From assembly GCF_000506985.1 (NCBI RefSeq), contig NZ_KI650980.1, positions 868,001 through 932,000 on the forward strand: a stretch of 64,000 bases of DNA, given 5' to 3'. A model generated the notes under the pieces. That model worked only from the letters and a program-made list of their open reading frames with translations, had not been told where the DNA came from and ran no database searches. A program made the position numbers and the translations under genes. Shown here in pieces: positions 55,842 to 64,000 of this stretch (position 1 is its first letter; each line of letters begins with the position of its first letter). The DNA comes from Advenella kashmirensis W13003 (GTDB taxonomy: Bacteria > Pseudomonadota > Gammaproteobacteria > Burkholderiales > Burkholderiaceae_B).

Positions 55842-57740
55842 TTACCGGATGGAATGAACGACATCCGGATGGTACGCTTTCACAGTGGCAATGTTCTTTT
55901 TCTGTTTCAGGTATTTCACAACCAAATCTTGTAGGGACTGGGACTGGCCGGCATTCGCGCCAGTGTTATTGCCATTACCACCCGAAGAATCTAACGGTTC
56001 TTTCGCGGCCTCCGACTTTTCTTTCCTTTCCTCTACCCGATCATTGGCCGCCAGGTCCATCTCGCTTTCAAGCGACCGCTGTGTTTGCGACTCAAATTTC
56101 ACCGATACGCCCCATGTGACCACCTTATAAAAACCATCCGACTCCAGGGGTTTATCCTCAATCATTACATTCGTAATACGCCGACCTTTCGCTTGCCGCG
56201 GATCAATTCCATATGTCACCCCCCCGGTTCTCAGCATATCTCTTTCGGTGCGCTTGTAGGCGTCAACGTTGAAACAGTCATCAGCCGCCTCTTCGAGCAA
56301 TTTCAAAATATCGTCGCCACGCAGCAGTCCGTATGTAATATTCTCTTCGCCCAGCGCAGTCTGGTTAATGACATCCTCCCGGGTCAAGGTTGTGCCGGCC
56401 GGTACGGTGGCGCCCCAGCGGTATCCTGGGAACAGCGCCACCTGCGAGCCGGTTTCCTGCAACATGGCCTGCAGCAACACCTCGTCCCAAGTGCCGTTAA
56501 ACATGCCTCGTCGATACAGCAAATTTTCAGAAACCGCTAATTTTTCCGCCAGCTTATCCTTCGAAGCCAAATAGGCCTGGTCAATCAGTGCGGCAACACG
56601 TCGGTCCGGCTTTACAAAGCTTTCCACCACTGGCAGCAAGTTATAGCGGAAATCTGTCATTCCCTTTTTTCCGACCTTCATATCCAACACCGCCAGAAAA
56701 CGGCCCTGCGCACCGGCATTGGTGACCAGTGTTTTGCCTGCTTTGTTCGAAACTGAAATGGGTTCCGGAAGCGGCGTGACAGAGCGGCCGCCAAGAATCA
56801 CGTCGATACCGGTAATGCGTGAAGCCAGTTTCAAATCAGCCTCGACACCCGCGCGCGACAATAGCAAGACGGCGCGCGCTCCCTTTTGTCGAACCTCGTT
56901 GACGATCTGTTGCAAACCGGCAGCATCCAGTTTGGCAACAAAGTCAGACCCGGGTGTCGATACAGGATCCGAGACTGGGTCAGGCTTGGAGCCCGAATCG
57001 GACTCAGATTTCAACTCCGATGCAGACTCCAGTGCAACCACGCTGTGCTCTTGCACTTGATTCGATAATTCATTATGCGCAACCTGGCCAATCACAGCAA
57101 CAGAAACACCATTCATCTGCGTCAGCGTATAAGGTGCAAACGGGGCCTTGCCGGCATCCTTGTCGACTAAATTATGGGCGATATACTCAACGTCGTGCAC
57201 AGGCTCAACCTCTTTCACAGGTATGCCCGTTGGCAGTGCAGCGTTGATGCCCAAGGCAGCGATGATCGGATCCGAGACATCTGCACTGGCCCATGGTGCC
57301 GACGAATGGAGTCGGCCATTGCCACCATCCAGGAGCCAGGCATCCTTGCGGGACTGTCGAACAATCCCGATCAGCGACATCAGATACGCTGCGCCACCCA
57401 GCTTGCCATAATCGCTTGCGGATGCTTCATAATCGACATTGCTGAAAGCATAGGCCTGAGCCGAACCGATCATCAGGTTGTAATATTGCAGCAAAGCGTC
57501 GCCGGTCACATACGGAGGGCGATCCCTGCCCTTGCCGCCGCCCAACTGCAAATCGGGTTCCCGATAATAAAGCGACTTCCATTGCGCCTGCAGGTCGCTG
57601 ATATGCAGAATACTGACATTACCAAACGCCGGCAAGTCATAGAACTGCTCCATGCCCTGCTGGGCGCGTAGCGCGGTCGGTGCAAGGGCACTGTATCCGG
57701 CCATGGCCATGAACTGAAGAAATTTCCTTCTGCCTGTCAT
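55842..57740 (-). CDS. SoxB-like 5'-nucleotidase-fold protein with lost metal ligands
   Basis: Protein of 632 residues with a Tat signal, MTGRRKFLQFMAMAGYSAL. It keeps the SoxB layout (HISDLQAQW, YYREPDLQLGGG, YGKLGGAAYLM, LLDGG, NAGAQGRFLAVLD). The metal motifs are changed: DxH is D49-L-Q51, the GD of LLDGGD is GN (N141), the NHE motif is missing, LSHxG is LSRAG (R296), and GHTH is GRSV (319-321). A Ser/Asp/Pro-rich insert lies near residues 239-266. It is probably not a thiosulfohydrolase. No sox genes are nearby. Confidence 0.8.
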   Translation of the reverse strand: MTGRRKFLQFMAMAGYSALAPTALRAQQGMEQFYDLPAFGNVSILHISDLQAQWKSLYYREPDLQLGGGKGRDRPPYVTGDALLQYYNLMIGSAQAYAFSNVDYEASASDYGKLGGAAYLMSLIGIVRQSRKDAWLLDGGNGRLHSSAPWASADVSDPIIAALGINAALPTGIPVKEVEPVHDVEYIAHNLVDKDAGKAPFAPYTLTQMNGVSVAVIGQVAHNELSNQVQEHSVVALESASELKSESDSGSKPDPVSDPVSTPGSDFVAKLDAAGLQQIVNEVRQKGARAVLLLSRAGVEADLKLASRITGIDVILGGRSVTPLPEPISVSNKAGKTLVTNAGAQGRFLAVLDMKVGKKGMTDFRYNLLPVVESFVKPDRRVAALIDQAYLASKDKLAEKLAVSENLLYRRGMFNGTWDEVLLQAMLQETGSQVALFPGYRWGATVPAGTTLTREDVINQTALGEENITYGLLRGDDILKLLEEAADDCFNVDAYKRTERDMLRTGGVTYGIDPRQAKGRRITNVMIEDKPLESDGFYKVVTWGVSVKFESQTQRSLESEMDLAANDRVEERKEKSEAAKEPLDSSGGNGNNTGANAGQSQSLQDLVVKYLKQKKNIATVKAYHPDVVHSIR

Positions 57741-57814
57741 GTCATCTCCCCGCGTTGCCTGCCTCAAATCGTCTGTAAATGCCGCCTGGCCAGCACTGGA
57801 CCGGTTCGCCTGCT

Positions 57815-58417
57815 TTATTTGGGACGCGTGGTCGCGATACTTGGGCGCACCGAAAATTTGTCATACCAGGCCTTGAGCGCCGGAAAGCGCTTCTGCCAGT
57901 TAAAGTCAGGCAGACGGAAGTCCAGATAGTCAAAGGCGCAAGCCAGCGTAATCGTGACAATATCTATTCTGTCTTCCAGTGTCGCGGCCTTATCTTCAAA
58001 GTACTGCAGTCCAGTGGTGATTTTGTCGGTTTGTCCGTCTATCCACTCGTTCCATTGCAAGGCCTCGGGGCGGGCCAGCAACTCGTAGCGCACCAGCAAT
58101 GAGGCTGCGATCACTCCGTCAGCCGCGGCGTGATCTGTCAGCACAGACCAGCGTGTATGTTCATCTCCAAACAATTTGCCACCGAACTTGTCATTCAGAT
58201 ATTCACAAATGACCTTGCTATCGAACAAAACCTGTTCGTCATCGGTCATGAATGTAGGTACCTGACCCAGCGGATTGAATGGAATAATTGTCCTGTCACG
58301 GGATACGGGACTGGCCGCTGCCGGCAGGCGCTCAATGCGATCTACGATTCCCAGTTCTTCGGCAACGATCATGGTTTTGCGCACGAAGGGCGAGGCCGCT
58401 GAGTAGAATATTTTCAT
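57815..58417 (-). CDS. Glutathione S-transferase
   Basis: GST of 200 residues. The thioredoxin-like half starts MKIFYSAASPFVRKTMIVAEE, with Ser in the position of the catalytic residue, shown here as MKIFYSAASPFVRKTM. The PxxxVPxL-like segment is NPLGQVPTFM, followed by DSKVICEYLN. The start at 58417 has an AAGGAGA site. It lies between the SoxB-like and MFS genes on the same strand, and its partner is unknown. Confidence 0.88.
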   Translation of the reverse strand: MKIFYSAASPFVRKTMIVAEELGIVDRIERLPAAASPVSRDRTIIPFNPLGQVPTFMTDDEQVLFDSKVICEYLNDKFGGKLFGDEHTRWSVLTDHAAADGVIAASLLVRYELLARPEALQWNEWIDGQTDKITTGLQYFEDKAATLEDRIDIVTITLACAFDYLDFRLPDFNWQKRFPALKAWYDKFSVRPSIATTRPK

Positions 58418-58488
58418 TGATTTGTCTCCTTGTTGATTAAAAAACTTAGGTAAAAGATACGGCAACTGTCATTGAAGCATGATAATCG

Positions 58489-59715
58489 TCACTGCCCGGT
58501 CGCCGCAGCAGGCAATTTATCGTTCAACATACGTGATTTGACATAGCGGTCAGTCACTGTGGCCGCGCCTGCCAGGATGGCCAGAATACCGCCCAGCACA
58601 CAGGTACCCGCCCACCCTCCATACGTCCATGCGACGGTTCCCAGCGTTGAGCCCGACGCTCCGCCGATAAAATAACTGGTCATATAAACGGCATTCAGTC
58701 GTGATCTTGCCTGCGGCGACAGTGCAAATATCACGGTCTGATTATTGATATGAATACCCTGTAGCGCCATATCGATGACCAGCATGCCAGCGATAAACCA
58801 CCATAGATTATCGTGCCCCAACCATAGCAACACCCAGCTGACCAGCAGCAGTATGACGCTGACCGAAGTTACGGTGTCGCCCAGTCCGCGGTCGGCCAGT
58901 CGGCCGCCCAAAGACGCCATCAATGCACCCATGACACCGGCAAGGCCGACCAGGCCAATGGCGACATCGCTAAGCCCATGTGCGGGCCCGGCCAACAACA
59001 GCGCCATGGTTGAAAACAGCGCACTGACCGAAGCAAACCCCAGCCCGCCCATCAACGCCCGCGTGCGCAGGCGCGGCTGCTCACGCAACAACGTGAAAAG
59101 TGAAGCAAGAATATACGCATACCCCGCCGTGTGCGGATTCTTTGAGGCCGGCAACTTGCGCCACAACAATAGTGCAATGGCAAGCATGATGACGCCTGAG
59201 ACCAGATAAACGGTCGACCATCCGCCAATGCCCGACAATAACCCTGCCACGCTACGAGCCAGTAAAATACCGGTAAGCAATCCACTCATGACCATGCCAA
59301 CCGCCCGCCCACTGCGGGACGGCGCAGACAGAATCGCCGCCATCGGCACCAGCACCTGCGCCGCAACTGAAAACAGGCCCGCCATGCCTACGCCGGTAAA
59401 CAGCATCGCGCTGTTGACGGCAAAACCACTGATAAATTGTCCGATGGCGGCCAATGTCATTAACCCTACCGCCAGCTTTCTGCGTTCAAATTTGTCGCCC
59501 AGCGGCACAATGAACAGTAGTCCCAGCGCATAGCTGACCTGCGCCACCGTGACCGTCATTGCCGCCTGTGTTTCTGAGATGCCCAGGCCGACTGATATCG
59601 AATGAAGCAGCGGCTGATTAAAATAGTTTCCACCTGCGCAAAGCCCGCAAGCAATCGCCATCAATAGGAGGATCGGAGTTGAAAGATAGGAAGGCTGTGG
59701 CGTTTTGTCAGACAT
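58489..59715 (-). CDS. MFS transporter (drug/sugar efflux type)
   Basis: Membrane protein of 408 residues with twelve hydrophobic segments. GNYFNQPLLHSISVGLGIS in the first part and the MFS motif IVPLGDKFERRKLAVG are typical of a group of uncharacterised efflux-type carriers (YgaY-like). The late segment GIHINNQTVIFALSPQARSR is also typical. It precedes the GST gene by 71 bp and may share its transcript. The substrate is unknown. Confidence 0.88.
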   Translation of the reverse strand: MSDKTPQPSYLSTPILLLMAIACGLCAGGNYFNQPLLHSISVGLGISETQAAMTVTVAQVSYALGLLFIVPLGDKFERRKLAVGLMTLAAIGQFISGFAVNSAMLFTGVGMAGLFSVAAQVLVPMAAILSAPSRSGRAVGMVMSGLLTGILLARSVAGLLSGIGGWSTVYLVSGVIMLAIALLLWRKLPASKNPHTAGYAYILASLFTLLREQPRLRTRALMGGLGFASVSALFSTMALLLAGPAHGLSDVAIGLVGLAGVMGALMASLGGRLADRGLGDTVTSVSVILLLVSWVLLWLGHDNLWWFIAGMLVIDMALQGIHINNQTVIFALSPQARSRLNAVYMTSYFIGGASGSTLGTVAWTYGGWAGTCVLGGILAILAGAATVTDRYVKSRMLNDKLPAAATGQ

Positions 59716-59906
59716 GGGGAATCACATATTAAATACTATATATTTATACAGTATAATTTACCAAGCGGGGGCATTCCCCGGGCAGTGTGAATATTAAACC
59801 ACAGCCAGCATAGGCTGTCGCACCCTTGTGCTTCATCCGCTGTATTGCTGCGATGCCCCATATGCCCCGCGATATCATTTAGATTTGTTTTCGAACTGTT
59901 ACTGAC

Positions 59907-60575
59907 ATGAGCAATCATTCTCTCTTCGCACCTGACGCTTTGCCCAATCCAGCCCTGTCTGCCGCTGATCAGCAATTGGGGGAAGGCGCGTGGGTATTGC
60001 GGGAATATGCAAGTGCTCATGTCGATCCGATACTTGAAGCGCTTGGCCAAATTCGCCGGCACTCTCCATTTCGACACATGATTACGCCCGGCGGCTACAC
60101 GATGTCGGTCGGCCTGACCTGCTGCGGCCTGGTCGGATGGACCGCCGATCGCAAGGGCTATCGGTATGCGGACATTGACCCTGAAACCGGCCAGCCATGG
60201 CCACCCATGCCAGATGTTTTTCTGGCACTCGCTCAGGCTGCCGCCCGCCGATGTGGTTACGACGGTTTCGAACCCGACTCCTGTCTGATCAATCGATATG
60301 TGCCTGGTGCCCGGCTCAGCCTGCACCAGGACAAAGATGAAACCGATTTTTCTGCGCCCATCGTGTCAGTTTCGCTTGGCATGCCCGCTCTGTTTCAGTT
60401 TGGCGGACACAAACGCAGCGACCGTCCCGAGAAAATTCCGCTCTTTCATGGCGATGTGGTTGTCTGGGGCGGCCCAGACCGTCTGCGCTACCACGGCGTA
60501 CTGCCGCTCAAAGACAACCCCCACCCCCTGCTCGGCTCGAATCGCATCAACCTGACCTTTCGCAAAACGCGCTAA
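59907..60575 (+). CDS. alkB: DNA oxidative demethylase AlkB
   Basis: Fe(II)/2-oxoglutarate dioxygenase of 222 residues that removes methyl groups from 1-methyladenine and 3-methylcytosine in DNA. The iron ligands are His140 and Asp142 (SLHQDKDE) and His196 (RYHGV). Arg213 and Arg219 in SNRINLTFRKTR bind 2-oxoglutarate. Length and motif order fit E. coli AlkB. It stands alone, divergent from the MFS gene, and no ada gene is adjacent. Confidence 0.95.
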   Translation: MSNHSLFAPDALPNPALSAADQQLGEGAWVLREYASAHVDPILEALGQIRRHSPFRHMITPGGYTMSVGLTCCGLVGWTADRKGYRYADIDPETGQPWPPMPDVFLALAQAAARRCGYDGFEPDSCLINRYVPGARLSLHQDKDETDFSAPIVSVSLGMPALFQFGGHKRSDRPEKIPLFHGDVVVWGGPDRLRYHGVLPLKDNPHPLLGSNRINLTFRKTR

Positions 60576-60633
60576 AACAGTTAACGCATTCAAAACCCCA
60601 CGGCAGCATCACTGCCCCGGATAATCAGGTGCG

Positions 60634-61584
60634 TCAGTCTACCGTCGCACCTGAATCGGTAACCGCCTTGCCCCACTTTTTCACTTCCGCTTTAATGAAC
60701 GCATCGGCCTGCTCCGTGGTTTGCGGCATGGGCACCGCGCCACGGTCTGAAATAAAGGCAGACAGTTTCGGACCTTTCAGTGCCTTGACAATTTCAGTGT
60801 TCAGTTTTTCAACGATATCGGCTGGCGTGTTTTTCGGTACGAATACGGCCGCCCAGCCAATGGCCTCGAACCCAGGAACCGTTTCGCCAACGGTCGGCAC
60901 ATCGGGCAAGGCCTCCAGGCGTTTGCTGGTTGTCACCCCCAGAGGAACAGCCTTTTTATCTTTGATGTAAGGCAGGGCCGCTGTGACCGAATCGACCATC
61001 AATGGAACCTGGTTTCCGATAAAATCCGTTTGGGCCGGGCCGCTGCCTTTGTAAGGGATATGCCGCAGCTTGATACCCGTGCCAGCCTGGAACATTTCCG
61101 CGGACAAATGCTGGGTTCCGCCAATCCCCGCGCTGGCGTAGGCCAGTGATTCAGGTTCTGCTTTCGATTTATCTACGACATCTTGCAGGGATCGTATTTG
61201 CGTCTTGGGATTGGCAAGGAATATCAGAGGCACGGCAAACACGCCCGATACGGCTTTCAGGTCTTTCTCCAGACCGTAGCCCGGGTTTTTATAAAGAGTC
61301 TGGTTAACTGCTGCCGCACTGCCACCAACGACAATCGTGTAGCCATCCGGTTTGGCTCGTACCGCCTGTTGCATGCCGATATTGCTGCCCGCCCCTGCTT
61401 TGTTTTCTGTAATCACAGGCTGCCCGACCGCCTTGCCCAACTCATCGGCCAGCGCACGCGCAAACGTATCGGTCGCCTGTCCCGGTGGAAAAGGGATGAT
61501 CATGGTAATGGGCTTTTCCGGATATGCCGCCAGCACGCTACCCGATGTCATGGCCATCATGATGGCCAATAGGCTGTATTTCAA
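60634..61584 (-). CDS. Bug/TctC-family periplasmic solute-binding protein
   Basis: Protein of 316 residues. The start is best placed at a TTG at 61584, because GGGAG lies 7 bases upstream and the product then has a normal signal peptide, [18 protein letters not shown], cut before AYPEKP. A longer frame to 61665 lacks a site. Bug parts [19 protein letters not shown] and [11 protein letters not shown] are clear. It follows another Bug gene on the same strand, separated by a strong hairpin. Confidence 0.92.
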   Translation of the reverse strand: MKYSLLAIMMAMTSGSVLAAYPEKPITMIIPFPPGQATDTFARALADELGKAVGQPVITENKAGAGSNIGMQQAVRAKPDGYTIVVGGSAAAVNQTLYKNPGYGLEKDLKAVSGVFAVPLIFLANPKTQIRSLQDVVDKSKAEPESLAYASAGIGGTQHLSAEMFQAGTGIKLRHIPYKGSGPAQTDFIGNQVPLMVDSVTAALPYIKDKKAVPLGVTTSKRLEALPDVPTVGETVPGFEAIGWAAVFVPKNTPADIVEKLNTEIVKALKGPKLSAFISDRGAVPMPQTTEQADAFIKAEVKKWGKAVTDSGATVD

Positions 61585-61694
61585 TTTTGTCTCCCGGTCG
61601 GTAAAAAAATATGCCGATATCATATATGCATTGCAGGCCGGGATATAGAATGTGTACCGTTGCAACGAAAGATTTTATGTCAACTGTGGTGCAC

Positions 61695-61728
61695 AGCGTG
61701 CCTCTGCAAAAGTATGCAGAGGCACGCT
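61695..61728 (-). terminator. Strong hairpin between two Bug genes
   Basis: Perfect 14-bp stem AGCGTGCCTCTGCA (61695-61708) and TGCAGAGGCACGCT (61715-61728) with a 6-base loop. It lies just after the stop of the Bug gene at 61747. It has no T-tract, so it may protect the RNA 3' end or dampen read-through into the next Bug gene. Confidence 0.6.
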
Positions 61729-61746
61729 TGGGACAAATCAAAGTAC

Positions 61747-62730
61747 TTAATTACCGCCCTTGATGCCCGCCGCATCGATCACTTTTTTCCAGCGAACCAG
61801 TTCCTCACCCGTATAGGTTCCCAATTGTTGCGCGTTCATATATTCGGCGGTGGCACCAAGCGTCTCAGCCTTCTTTTTATATTCCGGCGTAGCCATAATC
61901 TTTGCGATTGCAGTATTGAGCCGGTTCACAACGTCTTCTGGCAATCCTTTGGGTCCATACATGGCAAACCAGGACGACACCAGCAAATCGGGGTAGCCCG
62001 CAGCACTGGCGGTCGGCACTTCAGGCAGCGAAGGCAACGGGTCCTTGCTGGTGACAACCAATGCCTTGAGCGCGCCCGACTTAATATGCGGCAGCAACGG
62101 TGGCGGTGTGGTGATAGTCATATCCACGACACCCGCCAGCAAATCGGTCAGCGCAGGTCCCGTTCCCTTATACGGAACATGCGTGGTCTTGATGCCGGCC
62201 ATCTGGTTCAATTGTTCCGTTGCGACATGCTGCAGCGCGCCCGTGCCTGAGGAGGCGTAGTTGAGCTTGCCCGGATTATCCTTGGCATATTGCACCAATT
62301 CTTTCAGGCTGTTGACCGGCAAATCCTTTTTGACGACCAGTACCTGCGGTGCGGACAATACATTTGCGATTGGCGTAAAGTCCTTGACCGGATCCCAGCT
62401 GACTTTTTCAATGCTCGGCGTAATTACCTGATAGCCTGAATACTGCAGCAACAGGTTGTATCCGTCGGGTTTCGAGCGCAGAACCTGTTGGGCGGCAATG
62501 CCACCCGAGGCGCCGGGCTTGTTTTCCACCACCACCGGCTGACCCAGCTCCTTGCTGAGAGGATCCGCAATCATGCGGGCGGCAAGATCAGTGGTTCCAC
62601 CGGGCGCAGCCGACACGATCAAAGAAATGGGTCGTTGCGGATATGCCGACTCCTGGGCCATTGCCTGCGTGGCAGTTGCCGCAGCGATGGCCAGCGTTAG
62701 CAGCGGTAATTGGATATAGCTACGTTTCAT
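61747..62730 (-). CDS. Bug/TctC-family periplasmic solute-binding protein
   Basis: Protein of 327 residues with a signal peptide MKRSYIQLPLLTLAIAAATA cleaved near AMA-QESAYPQ. Bug motifs YPQRPISLIVSAAPGGTTD and PDGYNLLLQYSG are present. It is 33 bp downstream of the HMG-CoA-lyase-like gene on the same strand, and therefore probably serves the same pathway. Confidence 0.92.
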   Translation of the reverse strand: MKRSYIQLPLLTLAIAAATATQAMAQESAYPQRPISLIVSAAPGGTTDLAARMIADPLSKELGQPVVVENKPGASGGIAAQQVLRSKPDGYNLLLQYSGYQVITPSIEKVSWDPVKDFTPIANVLSAPQVLVVKKDLPVNSLKELVQYAKDNPGKLNYASSGTGALQHVATEQLNQMAGIKTTHVPYKGTGPALTDLLAGVVDMTITTPPPLLPHIKSGALKALVVTSKDPLPSLPEVPTASAAGYPDLLVSSWFAMYGPKGLPEDVVNRLNTAIAKIMATPEYKKKAETLGATAEYMNAQQLGTYTGEELVRWKKVIDAAGIKGGN

Positions 62731-62763
62731 AAAAGTCTCCGTTGTTGTCTGTAATTTGCTCGA

Positions 62764-63702
62764 TCACTGCGAATGCTGCAATTGCTGCACATATTCAGGC
62801 ACCGGGTGCAGCGACATGCGGGTCCCCGCTGCCAGCGTCTGACTGTTGACGTCATGACCGATCAGCGGCGCCAGCGTACGACTGATTGCCAGAATGGCGG
62901 CCAAATCCACCCCTGTGTCATAGCCCATCAATTCGAGCATATGCACCAGGTCTTCGGTCGTCACGTTGCCCGAGGCGCCGGGCGCATAGGGGCATCCGCC
63001 CAATCCGCCCAGCGAGCTGTCGAACCGCTCTACACCAGCCTGCAGCGCTGTCACGGTATTGGCCAGCGCCATGCCGCGTGTGTTGTGAAAATGAGCGGTG
63101 ATCTGCAAGCCGGAAAAGCGCTCGATCACAGTTGAAAACAGACTGCCCACTTGTGTCGGATAGGCCATACCGGTGGTATCGCATAGCGTGACGCCGTTGA
63201 CGCCCAATTGCGCAAACCGGTCGATCCAGCCCAGCACGTCAGATTGTTCTATGTCCCCCTGCATCGGACAGCCGAACACGGTTGATAAGGACACGTTAAT
63301 GGCCGTATCTGTGTTCCTGACTTCCTCAATCACAGCGGCCAGCTGTTCAAAGGAGCGCTCGCGGCTCATGCGAAGATTCGAAAGATTATGCGTTTCGCTG
63401 ACTGACATGACCAGATTGATTTCATCCACACCGCAGGACATGGCCCGTTCTGCTCCTCGCATATTGGGCACCAGCACCGTGTAGACCACATCCGGGTTTC
63501 TGTGAAGACGATGCATCACCGCTTCTGCATCCTTCAATGCCGGGATGGCCCGCGGAGACGTGAAGGAAGTGACTTCGATTTTCGCGTAGCCGCACAGGCT
63601 CAACTGATCGACAAATGCAATTTTGTCTTCCGTATCGATAAAACGCGCTTCATTCTGAAAACCATCCCTGGGCGCTACTTCCTGAATAAACAGTTTCTTC
63701 AT
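62764..63702 (-). CDS. Hydroxymethylglutaryl-CoA lyase-like enzyme
   Basis: TIM-barrel lyase of 312 residues. The start is MKKLFIQEVAPRDGFQNE, with catalytic Arg12 and Asp13; ITAHFHNTRGMALAN carries the metal-binding HxH, and GGLGGCPYAPGASGNV carries the reactive Cys loop. It could cleave HMG-CoA in leucine breakdown or a similar 3-hydroxy-3-methyl acyl-CoA. The start at 63702 has an AGGAGAA site. It lies next to a CaiB-type gene, so CoA activation followed by cleavage is likely. Confidence 0.9.
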   Translation of the reverse strand: MKKLFIQEVAPRDGFQNEARFIDTEDKIAFVDQLSLCGYAKIEVTSFTSPRAIPALKDAEAVMHRLHRNPDVVYTVLVPNMRGAERAMSCGVDEINLVMSVSETHNLSNLRMSRERSFEQLAAVIEEVRNTDTAINVSLSTVFGCPMQGDIEQSDVLGWIDRFAQLGVNGVTLCDTTGMAYPTQVGSLFSTVIERFSGLQITAHFHNTRGMALANTVTALQAGVERFDSSLGGLGGCPYAPGASGNVTTEDLVHMLELMGYDTGVDLAAILAISRTLAPLIGHDVNSQTLAAGTRMSLHPVPEYVQQLQHSQ

Positions 63703-63746
63703 GTCGTTCTCCTGACGCCCTTGCGTCGATCCGTATAGTCTGTACG

Positions 63747-64000
63747 TCAGATGATGCCGCGCGCACGCCATTGCTCACGCGTGGCTGCATCAATGCCGAG
63801 CCGGTCCAGGATGTCCTGTGTATCCTGGCCAAGCAGCGGTGCGCGGCGTCGCACATCGCCCGGCGTCGCGCTCAGTTTGGGCAGCACACCCGGCAGCGTC
63901 ACCGGCGTGCCGTCTTCAAGCTCTCCATCTATCAGCATCTGACGAGCCTGGTAATGCGGATCCTGGGCAATATCGGCGGCATCATAAATCCGGCCGCCGG
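63747..64000 (-). CDS. CaiB/BaiF-family CoA-transferase (C-terminal part, cut by window edge)
   Basis: The last 84 or so codons of a class III CoA-transferase. The visible part begins GRIYDAADIAQDPHYQARQM, a typical late CaiB motif, and ends REQWRARGII. The stop is at 63747, and the 5' part lies beyond the right edge. It is followed by the HMG-CoA-lyase-like gene after 44 bp, so the two form one transcript. Confidence 0.88.
   Translation of the reverse strand, partial: GGRIYDAADIAQDPHYQARQMLIDGELEDGTPVTLPGVLPKLSATPGDVRRRAPLLGQDTQDILDRLGIDAATREQWRARGII

Noticed and set aside
55842..57740. Calling the SoxB-like gene a true thiosulfohydrolase
   Set aside because: The metal ligands required in the SoxB/UshA family are not in place, and no sox genes are adjacent.

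Overview
The window looks like chromosome from a betaproteobacterium of the Alcaligenaceae (Advenella, Bordetella and Castellaniella type). This is inferred from seven Bug/TctC-type solute-binding proteins, an 86-residue IF-1 of the betaproteobacterial second-copy kind, and an ectoine operon; the genus is a guess. The left edge is housekeeping: ndk and rlmN on the minus strand, then valS and an OsmC-family gene on the plus strand, an aldo/keto reductase, and an SDR facing it across a shared terminator. No insertion sequences, rRNA operons or CRISPR arrays were seen.

From 6.9 to 13.6 kb there is an aldehyde dehydrogenase, a zeta-toxin-like gene with a small partner gene (the toxin appears to lack its ETTLSG segment), and a complete ectoine/5-hydroxyectoine operon, ectR-ectA-ectB-ectC-ectD, on the minus strand. 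The operon has a strong sigma70 promoter, two palindromes beside it, and a strong terminator after ectD. From 13.9 to 20.9 kb a LysR regulator is divergent from a six-gene minus-strand cluster: pirin, isochorismatase-like hydrolase, XapX protein, Tat-type amidohydrolase with a Cys/His-rich tail, DoxX protein, and an MFS exporter with a soluble C-terminal domain.

From 21 to 27 kb come a LigI-like lactone hydrolase with an aromatic-acid-type MFS importer, infA with a long leader, tRNA-Thr(CGT), a 1.2-kb patch of prophage or mobile leftovers (small membrane protein, phage-type regulator, truncated orphan HicB), a LysE exporter and a CurA-like reductase.

From 27.3 to 51.0 kb is a large catabolic block, almost all on the minus strand. 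It carries two near-duplicate zinc alcohol dehydrogenases, two aldehyde dehydrogenases, an MmgE/PrpD protein, four Bug proteins, a full LivKHMGF ABC importer, an SMP-30 lactonase, an SDR, and a CoA module (acetyl-CoA hydrolase/transferase, enoyl-CoA hydratase, acyl-CoA dehydrogenase, CitE-like lyase, CaiB-type CoA-transferase, DUF2889 protein). A divergent LysR gene sits at its head. The likely job is uptake of an organic acid or alcohol, oxidation to an acid, CoA activation and beta-oxidation-like breakdown; the substrate cannot be read from sequence.

From 52.2 kb to the right edge are a second MmgE/PrpD protein with an apparent signal peptide, a Bug protein with a carboxymuconolactone-decarboxylase-like protein, a SoxB-like protein that seems to have lost its metal ligands, a glutathione transferase, an MFS transporter, alkB, two more Bug proteins, an HMG-CoA-lyase-like enzyme and the end of another CaiB-type CoA-transferase.
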